From CAVYOE01 sp963770155 (GTDB taxonomy: Bacteria > Actinomycetota > Thermoleophilia > Solirubrobacterales > 70-9), in assembly GCA_963770155.1 (NCBI GenBank), contig CAVYOE010000001.1:868001-932000 (forward strand): 64,000 bases of DNA, in the 5' to 3' direction. The position numbers and the translations under genes are program-made. The notes below the pieces were generated by a model. It did not search any database. It saw only the letters and a program-made list of their open reading frames with translations, and was not told where the DNA came from. Positions 8,960-17,600 of the stretch are shown in pieces; positions within the stretch are counted from its first letter, which is position 1, and every line of letters starts with the position of its first letter.

Positions 8960-10045
8960 TCAGACCGGGAGCGTCAGCGCCCGCTTCTTGCACTTCCTGC
9001 GCTTCTTCTTCGACTTCTTCCTCTTGCATTTCTTGAGCGCGGCAGCGCGCTGGCCTGTCGGCCCTCCGCTCGGAGCTGCAGGCGGCGGCGAGTCGGTCAC
9101 GCAAATCGCGTAAGCACGGTAGGTATTGGTCCCGGCGTCCGCCGCCACGACCTCGCTGCGCCACCCGCGGGGGACGTCGCCGTTCTGTGCGCCAGCGAAA
9201 TTGGGGTTCAGCTGCGCGCCGGTCGCGGTGGGAGAGTTACCTCGCAGCTCGTCGTCAGAGTCGTTCAGCCGGTTGAATCCTCCGCCTACGGCGCGCCTGC
9301 CGGGAGGGCAACCCGCGACGCCGAATCCATCGCTGCCGGAGAAGAGCATGTTCTGCGTCGCGACGATGGCGTCGGAGCCGGGCGAGCAGACAATGAAGAA
9401 CTTGTAGTCGCGGGAGAAGGTGGGACCGTTTCGGAGGTAGACCTCCCAGCGGGTCGGTACAGAGCCGTCGGTCGTTCCGGCGAACGTCCCGCTCGCGTCC
9501 AGGGGACCGCTCACCTCCATGACGGAGTTGACATTCTGGTCCGTGGTGTTGGCCCCGCCACCGATTGCCCGCTGTCCCGGTGGGCAGCTCATCGAGATCG
9601 AGGCTTCGGCGTCGGGCCCCGGTGACTGAATCGAGCTTGTGTAGATGACCGCGTCGGTCGTTTGTGAGCAGATCCCGAATGCGTTGATCGTTACTGTCGG
9701 CGCACCGCCGGTGCCGGTGCCGTTGCGCATGCCGGTGTACCAATAGGTCGGCAGGTCTCCAGAGGTCGTTGTGGCGGTTGACCCGGAAGGACCGAGCGGG
9801 GCGTTCACCTGCAGGGGGCCGGCCGCACCCGTGATCCCGCCCATGGTCGGCCGCGAGCCGGCGGGGCAGGTGACGAGCTGCGCGCCAGCGCTGAGGTCGT
9901 GTAGCTGAAAGCTGGTGGCGACGATGCTCGCGTCACCGCCGGGCCCGGCCGCAGCCGTCGCCGGCGCGATGGCGGCGCATGCGAACACCGCGACCATCGT
10001 GCGAACCCAGATTGTCCTGTCATAACGGACCCCCACTACCGCCAT
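8960..10045 (-). CDS. Secreted repeat protein with KKC tail, function unknown
   Basis: I place the start at 10045 (MAVVGVRYDR), because the signal peptide follows directly (VRTMVAVFACAAIAPATAAAG); the frame stays open upstream to 10114. The mature part holds three similar modules of about 70-80 residues, each opening with a Cys-Pro-x-Gly-x-Arg turn and a glycine run (CPAGSRPTMGG, CPPGQRAIGGGAN, CPPGRRAVGGGFN). Each ends near a second cysteine (FGICSQ, FIVCSPG, YAICVT), suggesting one disulfide per module. The C terminus is the shared tail PTGQRAAALKKC ... KCKKRALTLPV. I do not recognise a named family. Confidence 0.75.
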   Translation of the reverse strand: MAVVGVRYDRTIWVRTMVAVFACAAIAPATAAAGPGGDASIVATSFQLHDLSAGAQLVTCPAGSRPTMGGITGAAGPLQVNAPLGPSGSTATTTSGDLPTYWYTGMRNGTGTGGAPTVTINAFGICSQTTDAVIYTSSIQSPGPDAEASISMSCPPGQRAIGGGANTTDQNVNSVMEVSGPLDASGTFAGTTDGSVPTRWEVYLRNGPTFSRDYKFFIVCSPGSDAIVATQNMLFSGSDGFGVAGCPPGRRAVGGGFNRLNDSDDELRGNSPTATGAQLNPNFAGAQNGDVPRGWRSEVVAADAGTNTYRAYAICVTDSPPPAAPSGGPTGQRAAALKKCKRKKSKKKRRKCKKRALTLPV

Positions 10046-10164
10046 CCTAACCCCCACCGCCCCCGGACGGCAAGTTCGCCTGCTTAGGTGGACCGAGTGA
10101 CGACCTGAGAGCAAGGAGGGTTGCGGGAAGCGACGAAGGGCGGCGGCGGGCCGGAGCCGAGACC

Positions 10165-10190
10165 GGTACCACGGCGAGAATCAGGGCAGG
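10165..10190. repeat. Remnant of the tRNA-Pro-associated repeat arm
   Basis: A GGTACC site followed by acggcgag and then atcag sits directly after the tailed gene's stop, exactly where the intact arms sit at 12234, 16555 and 18356. The tRNA portion and the inverted repeats are missing. I take it as the decayed end of a fifth unit. Confidence 0.4.
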
Positions 10191-10191
10191 A

Positions 10192-11946
10192 TCAGACCGG
10201 CAGCCGCAGCGCACGCTTCTTGCACTTCTTGCGCTTCGAGCCCCTCTTCTTCTTGCACTTCTTCAGCGCAGCGGCGCGCTGGCCGGTGGGCTGAGCGGTC
10301 GCTAGCGGCGTGCCTCCCGCCGGGGCCCCCGGCGGTGCCTCCGGCTCTGGCGCGGGTGTCGCCTCAGCCAAGGTGAGCTCGACAGCCCCGATGTCGCTGC
10401 CGTTACCGTCCTCAGCATTGGCGAGGAAGCCAATGTCGATGGGCCCTTCCATCCCACGCTGATCGAGGGGGGGTGCCAAACCCTGGTCGACGACCGGACT
10501 CGTGGGGGTCGGCAGTTGGGTCAAGGTCGGGCCTCCATTGTTAGCGAGCAGACCCAGCTCTGGATCGATTCCGAAGATGTTGGAGTCTGCCCACCCTTCG
10601 GCATAGGCGGTGTCGCCCATGCTCTCCACCAGACTGAAATTGAGCTGGACCGTGTCGTAGCCATCACTTGACAGGTCAGGGCCCGTGCCGTTGTTGGCGA
10701 CGATGGTGTTGAAGAGCTCGGGGTCTTCTTGGAAGCCGGTGGGGTTGCGCGAGTACAAGCCCGCGCCGTCTGCCGAGGATCCGCTGGCGTCATTGCCCGC
10801 GATCGTTGAATATGCGATCCACACGTAATCAAGAAACGGGTCCGCCGAATAGAAAATTCCTGCGCCAACGGAGGAGCTTCCAGTGGTGTGGTTGCCGGAG
10901 ATGGTCGAGCGGTAGATCGAGAGATAGCCAGTGGCCGTGACGCCGCCCCCTCCATCGATGTCCTGATCCCCGGTCGCTGTGTTCCCCGAGATTGTCGAAT
11001 CCTGGATCGTCACGCCTCGCTCCGAGCAGACGCCGCCGCCAGAACGCGCGGTGTTACCGGCAATCGTCGAGCCCTCGATCGTTATCGGTTGTCCCTGGGC
11101 GCGAACGCCGCCACCACAGCCTGAGCTTCCTCCGTCCTTGATTGTCGTGCCGGAGATCGTCGCACCATTGAACGCGCTAACCGCGGGGCCCGGAGCGTCA
11201 GTGAAGTCCGAGTTGGAAATCGACAACGGACTGCTACTGATGTTCGACTGAGCCTGAGCTCTGACGAAGTCCGAGTCGGCAATGGACATCTGGCTGGCCA
11301 CCCCGCCGCCCGCGATTTCGCCGTCGCTGAAGTCCGAGTTGGAGACGATTAGGACGCCACTCCCGGCAACGACGTCGCTGAAGCTGAAGTCCGAGCCCGA
11401 GATCGTCAAACCACCGCCGTCGTCAGACCAAACACCGTTATCGCTCAACTGCATGCTGGACAGGGTCAGATCGGCGCCTGAATTATCGATTCCGGCACCA
11501 TTCTCAAAAGCGGCGGCGACGCCATCCTTGACGGTGAAGGTGGAGAAGCTCACGTCCATCCCCACAAGTCCTGAGATCGCGGTGGATATGAGAAACGGCC
11601 GAACCGCGCCGCTGCCACTGACCTCGACGGGGCCGCTTGTATGTGACCTTGCGATTTGAAGCGGCTCGTCGATTAACGGCAGGGTGGTACCGAGAGAGAT
11701 CGTGTTGAGCACGTCGGGGAGCACAAAGCTGATCCGGTCCTGGTCGGTGGTGTCGCCGTCGTTGAGCTGAGTGATCGCCTCGCGGAGCGTGCACGCACCC
11801 GGGGTGCAGCCGCCGGTGCCCGGGTCGACTGTGCTGTCGACGGTGAGCGTGTTTACCGTGGCCGCCGCCGTGGTGGGCATCGCCAGCAGAGCGATCAGGG
11901 CAATAAAGATGGTCCTGCCAGGACGGAAGCGGCGCGGCATGCGCAT
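10192..11946 (-). CDS. Secreted beta-helix protein with CSLREA domain and KKC tail
   Basis: 584 residues. The signal peptide (about 1-28, MPTTAAA) follows an Arg-rich start. A CSLREA-type motif (GACTLREAITQLNDGD) and many short beta-helix rungs come next. The rungs hold repeated serine/aspartate strands (ISNSDFSDGEIAGGG, ADSDFV, ISNSDFTDA) and STISGNTATG/STIAGN turns. A choice-of-anchor Q type segment (PPLDQRGMEGPIDIGF...GSDIGAVEL) and the tail PTGQRAAALKKC ... CKKRALRLPV close it. The tail-coding DNA plus stop is identical for 49 bp to that of the gene ending at 12256, pointing to recent exchange. It is probably a surface or extracellular structural/adhesive protein. Confidence 0.8.
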   Translation of the reverse strand: MRMPRRFRPGRTIFIALIALLAMPTTAAATVNTLTVDSTVDPGTGGCTPGACTLREAITQLNDGDTTDQDRISFVLPDVLNTISLGTTLPLIDEPLQIARSHTSGPVEVSGSGAVRPFLISTAISGLVGMDVSFSTFTVKDGVAAAFENGAGIDNSGADLTLSSMQLSDNGVWSDDGGGLTISGSDFSFSDVVAGSGVLIVSNSDFSDGEIAGGGVASQMSIADSDFVRAQAQSNISSSPLSISNSDFTDAPGPAVSAFNGATISGTTIKDGGSSGCGGGVRAQGQPITIEGSTIAGNTARSGGGVCSERGVTIQDSTISGNTATGDQDIDGGGGVTATGYLSIYRSTISGNHTTGSSSVGAGIFYSADPFLDYVWIAYSTIAGNDASGSSADGAGLYSRNPTGFQEDPELFNTIVANNGTGPDLSSDGYDTVQLNFSLVESMGDTAYAEGWADSNIFGIDPELGLLANNGGPTLTQLPTPTSPVVDQGLAPPLDQRGMEGPIDIGFLANAEDGNGSDIGAVELTLAEATPAPEPEAPPGAPAGGTPLATAQPTGQRAAALKKCKKKRGSKRKKCKKRALRLPV

Positions 11947-12040
11947 CGTGGTCTCCTTGCGTAGTGCGAATCAGGCGGAGACCAAGCGAGTGGCGCGAGA
12001 GGCACTTCTGGTCAGGCGTTCAGCGTCCGTCTAACTACTC

Positions 12041-12056
12041 AGTAGACGAGTCTACT
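12041..12056. promoter_or_regulatory. Near-perfect palindrome upstream of beta-helix gene
   Basis: AGTAGAC-ga-GTCTACT, about 95 bp upstream of the start at 11946. The 7-bp arms and 2-bp centre fit a dimeric repressor site, but no cognate regulator is visible. Confidence 0.3.
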
Positions 12057-12078
12057 CCGATGGCCGGCCCCCCGTGGA

Positions 12079-12234
12079 AGTCGGGGCGGTCGGATTTGAA
12101 CCGACGACCTTTCGGCCCCCAGCCGGGCGGCTCAGCTGTCAGATGCTTCCAGGAGCGTCCAGATCGTCCAATGCGTCCAGGTTTCTGGAACATCTGGGCA
12201 CATAGGACGCATCGGTCGGTACCAAAGCGGTACC
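12079..12234 (-). repeat. tRNA-Pro 3'-half plus conserved arm, copy 1
   Basis: 12079-12125 reproduces the 3' half of tRNA-Pro (acceptor 3' strand, T arm, anticodon loop reading GGG) but not the 5' half. The next ~110 bp is an arm shared with copies 2 and 3. It holds GCGTCCAG twice, an inverted pair ATGCGTCC/GGACGCAT, and two GGTACC sites at 12218-12223 and 12229-12234. It carries cctttcgg where the intact tRNA has ccgctcgg. It lies just after the stop of the tailed gene 12256-14262. I interpret it as an old att site. Confidence 0.8.
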
Positions 12235-12255
12235 GCGAGATGGATCAGGCTCAGA

Positions 12256-14262
12256 TCAGACCGGCAGCCGCAGCGCACGCTTCTTGCACTTCTTGCGCTT
12301 CGGGGTGCCGGCTTTGAACCGCTTCTTACATTTCTTCAGCGCAGCAGCGCGGAGGCCAGTCGCCAACGCTGGAACCGGCGTCAGGGAGGGCCCCGTGAGT
12401 GTCAACGTCGGCGGTGCACTGGGAGGGGCCGCGGCGACGATGATCAGGCTCTGTTCGGCAGACCCGACATTGCCGGCGGGATCCGGCGCCGACGCGACGA
12501 CTGCCCAGGTTCCGTCACCTACATAGGTCGGAGTCGCGTTCCACGTTCCGCTTGGCTGCACGAGCGTGGTCATCGTCTGGCCCGCGATCGAGACAGTGAC
12601 GGTAGTACCGGGCGCGGCGTTGGAGGTGCCTGTGATGGTCGGGGTGCCGTCGCTCGTTGTCTCGGTCGGGCCACCGGTAATCGCGATCTCCGGTGAGACT
12701 GTGTCGACGGTGAGCGTCTGCGTGGAGCTAGCTGGATTTCCCGCTGCGTCTGAGACCGACGAGACAACGCTGTACGGGCCGTCGGAGAGGGCGCCCGCGA
12801 CTACCGACCAGGTCCCGTCATCCTGGACCGTCCCATTCAGCGTCTGACCGCCGAGGGTGACAGTGACGGCGGTGCCTGCCGGAACGTCCGCCGTCCCGGA
12901 GATCACCGGTGTCGCATCGTTGGTCAGGACCGCCGATCCGCCCGTGATCGATATCCCTGGGGCGGCGGTATCGATCGTCAGTGATTGACTGTCGGTGCCA
13001 GGATTGCCGGCGGGATCCGTTACGGAAGCGGTGACGGTGTGCGCGCCATCGGGCAGCGCGGCGGTGGTGACGTTCCAAAAGCCCCCGGTCTGCACGAGCG
13101 CGGTCAGTGTCTGTGCATGCACGGTCACCTGGACGGTCGTCCCTGGTGCTACGTCGCTGGTCCCGGCGATGGTCGGAGTGGAGTCGTTGGTGGTCGCGGA
13201 TGGCTCGCCGTCAAGGGTGACGACTGGCAAGACCGTGTCGACGGTGAGCGTTTGGGTGGCGCTCACTGAGTTCCCCGCACCGTCAGTGACCGAGGCCACA
13301 ACCGGATACTCGCCGTTCGCCAGGATGGCGGAGGTCACCGACCATGAACCATTCGAGGGGGTTGCGGAGAGAGTCTGCCCGTTGACCGTCACCGTCACTA
13401 GCCCCGGTGCCTCCAGGTCCGTCGTGCCGCTGATTGTCGGGGTCGTATCGGTCGTGTACGCGGTGGTCCCGCCGGTGATCGTGAGCGCGGGCGACGCGCT
13501 GTAGAACTGGTTGTTGTCGAGGGTCAGGGCGCCGTTGCGGGCGAGCGCACGGCCGTTGACCAAGGTCCCATTGCCGATCGCAACGGCGTCAAGCGCCATC
13601 AGCGTTCCCGCGAAGCTGCCGCCGGCGCCGACGGCGCCGGCGCCGTTGACCTGCCAGAACACACGCGATGCCTGGGCGCCATTGGTCAACACGACGTGGC
13701 TAGCGGCGGCGAAGGCCATGGCGCCATTGACCTGGAAGACGAAGACGGCGTTCGGATCGCCCCCAGCGTCCAGGGTCACCGTCCCGGTGTTTGATGCAGC
13801 GCCGGCGATGGTGTAGAGCCCCGGGCCAATGGTCATGCCGACCAGGTCGACCGCCGCGGGCGCGAGGGCCGCGCCGCCTGTCCGTAGAGCGACCTCGCTG
13901 TAAGCCGTGACGAGGTCGGCGTGAGCTTGAGCTGCAGCTGCGTTGCCGACGTTGAGCGTGCCTGTGTAGGTCCCCGGGGGGAAACCGGTCGGCTGGGCGT
14001 TCGCCTTGACACCGAGGTCGCCGCGCAGCGTCGTGTGCGGAGCACCGACGGCGCTGACAGTGTTACCGACGGAGGCGCCGCTCAGCGCCGCGTAGGTCGA
14101 TGCTGAACCTAAGTTCACCATCGGCGTCGGAGCAGCGACGGCAGTCGGGGCAGCAGGACCAAAACCCGCCAGGAGCAGGCAGGCTCCGAGCGTCGCGAGA
14201 ATGAGCTTCGAGGTAGCACCCCAGATCGTCGCCTCAGCAGTGGCGTCGAACGAGCGTCCCAT
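12256..14262 (-). CDS. Secreted DUF3494 (ice-binding-like) protein with four Ig-like repeats and KKC tail
   Basis: 668 residues. The signal peptide ends near AAPTAVAA. Residues ~48-255 form a DUF3494 domain, the beta-solenoid fold of bacterial ice-binding proteins (LGSASTYAALSGASV; GLYTIAGAASNTGTVTLDAGGDPNAVFVFQ; NGRALARNGALTLDNN). Four tandem Ig-like domains of about 90 residues follow, each with TPTISGT/TPTIAGTSD at its start and GNxxSxxQTLTVDT at its end. The protein ends in ATGLRAAALKKC ... CKKRALRLPV, directly upstream of repeat copy 1. DUF3494 proteins bind ice or act as adhesins; which applies here is unknown. Confidence 0.85.
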   Translation of the reverse strand: MGRSFDATAEATIWGATSKLILATLGACLLLAGFGPAAPTAVAAPTPMVNLGSASTYAALSGASVGNTVSAVGAPHTTLRGDLGVKANAQPTGFPPGTYTGTLNVGNAAAAQAHADLVTAYSEVALRTGGAALAPAAVDLVGMTIGPGLYTIAGAASNTGTVTLDAGGDPNAVFVFQVNGAMAFAAASHVVLTNGAQASRVFWQVNGAGAVGAGGSFAGTLMALDAVAIGNGTLVNGRALARNGALTLDNNQFYSASPALTITGGTTAYTTDTTPTISGTTDLEAPGLVTVTVNGQTLSATPSNGSWSVTSAILANGEYPVVASVTDGAGNSVSATQTLTVDTVLPVVTLDGEPSATTNDSTPTIAGTSDVAPGTTVQVTVHAQTLTALVQTGGFWNVTTAALPDGAHTVTASVTDPAGNPGTDSQSLTIDTAAPGISITGGSAVLTNDATPVISGTADVPAGTAVTVTLGGQTLNGTVQDDGTWSVVAGALSDGPYSVVSSVSDAAGNPASSTQTLTVDTVSPEIAITGGPTETTSDGTPTITGTSNAAPGTTVTVSIAGQTMTTLVQPSGTWNATPTYVGDGTWAVVASAPDPAGNVGSAEQSLIIVAAAPPSAPPTLTLTGPSLTPVPALATGLRAAALKKCKKRFKAGTPKRKKCKKRALRLPV

Positions 14263-14530
14263 CTGGGTCCTCCTCAGAGCCTCCGTAGAAAGCGGGAGAC
14301 ATTGGAGCCGCGGGCGTGGTCAGCCAGACTGGCTGAACTCGGTTGTTACTCCGTGGCTAGGAGACACCATAGTCCTATAACTCCCTCCCAACGAATCCAC
14401 GAAATACTGATGCGGTAGGCACGCTCAATCCGTGCCTGGCCGAAAGATTCGATCGTGCCCCCCGAATCGCCGGCCGAGCCCCGTGACCGGCAGCTGGCGC
14501 TAGTCGGCCTCCAAGGCCGGTGAAGCCAAG

Positions 14531-15280
14531 CTAGCGAATCCTCACCGGCGTGCCGATCGGCATCAGTCGCGCCAGCGCGCGAATTGCCGGGTTGGGCATG
14601 CGGATACAGCCGTGGGATGGACGGCCGGGGATCAGTTCAGGCTGGTCGGTACCGTGGATGCCGACCACCCCGCCTCCCGGCCAGTCGCTGAGCTGCGAGT
14701 AGGCGCTGGTGCCAAAGGCCAGCGGCCCGTAGGGGCCACTCGGGTCGGTGGAGCGGATCCGCTCCCTGATCCAAAAGCGTCCCGGAGGGGTTGGGGTGCC
14801 CGGGGCACCGATTCCGATTCGCGAGCGCCACACCTTGCGGCCAGAACGGTAGAGCGTCGCCAACAGATCACGGCGATCGACGACCAGACGGGTCCGGACC
14901 ACTTTTGGCTGGCCGAGCGCAGAGGCATCGACCCAGCCGGTCCGTCCGTTCGGGCGCATCGGAACGCGGACCTGCAGCCACTCACGACCGGTCGCGTCGA
15001 TCCAGCTGCGAAGCAGGAGGTAGACCTCGGGCAGTCCGTCCTCGGTGTTCAGAGACAAGGCGGCAACCGGCCGGGAGTTCGGCATCGGCCGTTCGCGGAT
15101 CGGAAAGTGCTGGGCCGCGTAAGCCCAGCGGGTCAGCGTACGTTCGTTGGAGAGCTGCACGCTCCCCCGCAGGTCAGGAGTCCCGGCACGCGCGGCCGGG
15201 GCGAGCGCGAGCGCTCCCAGCAGCACCCCGACGGCGAGTGCTGCGGCTAACCGGTGAAGTTGATCCGCACGCGCTCGCAC
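14531..15280 (-). CDS. L,D-transpeptidase (YkuD domain), secreted
   Basis: 249 residues with a signal peptide (cleavage near PAARAG). An SH3-like region (IRERPMPNSRPV ... TGWVDASALG) precedes a YkuD domain with the catalytic motif SHGCIRMPN (Cys225) and the upstream HGT (His209). L,D-transpeptidases make 3-3 cross-links in peptidoglycan or attach proteins to it, outside the membrane. Its start overlaps the end of the upstream DUF3494 gene by 34 bp, so the two are probably co-transcribed. It lies between two surface-protein genes, which makes a role in anchoring them conceivable; that is speculation. No KKC tail. Confidence 0.9.
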   Translation of the reverse strand: MRARADQLHRLAAALAVGVLLGALALAPAARAGTPDLRGSVQLSNERTLTRWAYAAQHFPIRERPMPNSRPVAALSLNTEDGLPEVYLLLRSWIDATGREWLQVRVPMRPNGRTGWVDASALGQPKVVRTRLVVDRRDLLATLYRSGRKVWRSRIGIGAPGTPTPPGRFWIRERIRSTDPSGPYGPLAFGTSAYSQLSDWPGGGVVGIHGTDQPELIPGRPSHGCIRMPNPAIRALARLMPIGTPVRIR

Positions 15281-16299
15281 CGCTGGAACCGCGCCCTTCT
15301 CACCGTTCTGTTGCTCGCGGAATCAGTGGCGACCACGCGGATCCCGTGGCGACCGGGGCTCAGTCGCTTCGCCTTGATCAGAACGGTGAAGGAGTTCCTT
15401 GAGCTGCGCTTGATCCGCCTGCCGTCGAGGAAGACGTCGGTGTTGCCGGCGCCGACAGAATCCCTGACCCTCACACGCAGCCTGAAGTTGCTGGCGACGC
15501 ACTCCCCCCTCGGAGGTACCCCGGTCAGGGTCACAGTCGGCGGGGTGACATCGCACCGCAGCCGGGTCACCGTGTTGCTGTCCAGGGTGACCGCCCCGTT
15601 GCGAGCCAGTAGGCGGCCCTCGATGACTGCGCCCGTGGTCGCCGTGATCGAGGTCAGGGCGAGGATGTTGCCCCTGAACACTGTGTTGGTCCCCAGGGTC
15701 GCCGAACTGCCGACCTGCCAGAAGACGTTGCAGGACCGGGCTCCATTGATCAACGCCACCTGACTGTTTCCGGCCGCGGTGACCAGGGTCGAAGCGGTCT
15801 TGAAGATGAAGATGGCGTCGGGATTGCCCCCCGCATCCAGGGTCAGGGTTCCCGTGATGTCGAAGTCGCCGGCGGCTGAGTTGTAGACACCGGGGCCGAG
15901 GACCTGTCCACCGAGCTGGGTGGGAATCGTTGCCGTGACCGGCTGCCCGGCGGCATTGTTGTAGGCCGTGGTCAGGTCGACTTGGGCCTGGGCTGCGACA
16001 GCGTCGGCCGAGTGGATCGTTCCGTTCACGACGCCCGGTCCCCCACCGGTGCAGGGCGCAGGGAATCCAGTGCACGCCGTACCGGGGCTGATCCCGAGGT
16101 CTCCGTTGATGACCGTGGGGCCGGTGTTTGTGACAGTGGTAGCGCCGAGAACTGCAAAGGGATCGGCGGCTCCGAGCGGGACCGGAGCCTGGGCGCGCGC
16201 CGTACCGGCGAGCACGAGCGTGGCGAGCACGGTGAGCAGCGCGATTCTGAGACGGGTTTGGGCAGGCTGCTGCCTGCGGCCCTCGGGGGACTGAGCCAT
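15247..16299 (-). CDS. Secreted DUF3494 (ice-binding-like) protein with C-terminal Ig-like domain
   Basis: The start at ATG 16299 (MAQSPEGRRQQ) puts the signal peptide (IALLTVLATLVLAGTARAQA) at the right place. An upstream in-frame start at 16422 would lie in repeat copy 2 and is rejected. Residues ~40-250 form a DUF3494 domain (AVLGATTVTNTGPTVINGD; GVYNSAAGDFDITGTLTLDA; EGRLLARNGAVTLDSNT). A ~95-residue Ig-like domain (VTPPTVTLTGVPPRGEC ... GRHGIRVVATDSASN) follows. It ends in INFTG rather than the KKC tail. It overlaps the L,D-transpeptidase start. Confidence 0.85.
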   Translation of the reverse strand: MAQSPEGRRQQPAQTRLRIALLTVLATLVLAGTARAQAPVPLGAADPFAVLGATTVTNTGPTVINGDLGISPGTACTGFPAPCTGGGPGVVNGTIHSADAVAAQAQVDLTTAYNNAAGQPVTATIPTQLGGQVLGPGVYNSAAGDFDITGTLTLDAGGNPDAIFIFKTASTLVTAAGNSQVALINGARSCNVFWQVGSSATLGTNTVFRGNILALTSITATTGAVIEGRLLARNGAVTLDSNTVTRLRCDVTPPTVTLTGVPPRGECVASNFRLRVRVRDSVGAGNTDVFLDGRRIKRSSRNSFTVLIKAKRLSPGRHGIRVVATDSASNRTVRRARFQRCERVRINFTG

Positions 16300-16402
16300 T
16301 TGGTCTGTTTCTACACCTGACAGCGCAGTCCTCTCCCGCCCCGTGGGGCGAGGGCAGGGACAGCCATGGTCCCAGTGCCACGAAGGAAGGCCAGATGTGC
16401 AA

Positions 16403-16555
16403 ATCGGGGCGGTCGGACCCACCGACGACCTTTCGGCCCCTAGCCGAGCGGCTCAGCTGTCAGATGCTTCCAGGAGCGTCCAGGCCGCCCGATGTGTCCG
16501 GGGTTCTGGAAGATCTGGACCCATAGGACGCATCGGTTGGTACCAAAGCGGTACC
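16403..16555 (-). repeat. tRNA-Pro 3'-half plus conserved arm, copy 2
   Basis: Same structure as copy 1 but the most decayed. The T-loop sequence has lost bases (gtcggaccc-accgac), and one inverted repeat is eroded. The GGTACC pair at 16539-16544 and 16550-16555 and the GATGTGTCC/GGACGCATC pair (one G-T wobble) remain. It lies 11 bp after the stop of the tailed gene 16567-17532. Confidence 0.78.
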
Positions 16556-16566
16556 ACGGCGCCCGA

Positions 16567-17532
16567 TTACTTCCGCCGAGCGCGCGCCCGCTCCTTGCGC
16601 TTCTTGCACTTCTTGCGGGCAGCGCCCTTTTTCTTGTTGCACCTTCTCAGGGCCGCCCTGCGTTTTCCCGTCGCCGAGGCCGCTCCGACCGCGCCACCAG
16701 CGAGCGGAGTTCCTTGTCCTAAGGCACCAAAGGGCCTGATTTCGGCGTGGGAGTACCGGTTCGCAAATCCGAACAACGGCGTCGGTGTCTGGGTTCCGAA
16801 TAGCTCCGCCATCTCGGAGCCGCGTGCAGCACGAACCGTGGCGTCCATCAGCCCCAATGCGGCGTCATCCCACTCGACGCGCGCACCGACAGTCCCTGCG
16901 GCGGTGGTCCTCCAGAAGGTAAACGTCAACGGCCCCGGTAATAACACACCCTCCCGAGTGATGCCATCGAGCTCATAAGGCGACGGCGTGGGCGCATTCG
17001 CTTTGAAGCTGAAAGGCGCACCCAGCTTGGTCAGGTCGAACCCGCCCGTCTCGTACACGAGATCGCTCACGTAGTGGAAAGGGATGTCCGGAGCCTGGCG
17101 AATAAAGGCATTCACGACCTCCGCGTTGCCGTTCACGTTGAAAAAGCCGTACAGGTTGCAAAAGGGAACTAGATCGGCCGCCACCCCTCCCAGCACTGGC
17201 AGCTGGGACATGCAGCCGCCACCGTCAGGGGACTTGATGATCGCCCCGAAGTAACCGAACTTGGTCGGCGGCCTGTTCGACCCCGCGAGTCCGAGCCGCT
17301 CACACTTGGCTCCCGCTACCGCCAACAGCGGCCGCCCGAATGGATCGCGGACGAGCTCGAACTGTGCCGGCACGCGCTGACGAACCAGGCTCTCCACGCC
17401 GGGTACGAGCAGGATCCGCTCACCGCAGTCGTCCAGCACGACGACGGGTGAGTCAACGGCCTTTGCGGCGGTCGGCGCGTGCAAGACCCCGAGGGCGCCC
17501 GACAGAACCAGGATCGAAATCAGACGTCGCAT
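16567..17532 (-). CDS. Secreted protein of unknown function with KKC-type tail
   Basis: Start taken at ATG 17532 (MRRLISILVLSGALGVLHAPTAAKA) because the signal peptide begins there; the frame is open to 17712. The ~320-residue protein has no domain I can name. The first cysteine pair (LDDCGERIL, AKCERLG) and a later pair (GGGCMSQL, FCNLYGF) may form disulfides. The C terminus is a more diverged version of the shared tail (ATGKRRAALRRC ... KKCKKRKERARARRK) and lacks the final LPV. It is followed directly by repeat copy 2. Confidence 0.7.
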   Translation of the reverse strand: MRRLISILVLSGALGVLHAPTAAKAVDSPVVVLDDCGERILLVPGVESLVRQRVPAQFELVRDPFGRPLLAVAGAKCERLGLAGSNRPPTKFGYFGAIIKSPDGGGCMSQLPVLGGVAADLVPFCNLYGFFNVNGNAEVVNAFIRQAPDIPFHYVSDLVYETGGFDLTKLGAPFSFKANAPTPSPYELDGITREGVLLPGPLTFTFWRTTAAGTVGARVEWDDAALGLMDATVRAARGSEMAELFGTQTPTPLFGFANRYSHAEIRPFGALGQGTPLAGGAVGAASATGKRRAALRRCNKKKGAARKKCKKRKERARARRK

Positions 17533-17600
17533 TAGGGATCTTGGATCAACGCTACTCCCGCTCCGCTTGCCGAACTGTGAGGTCGGGCACATCGCCCGCC

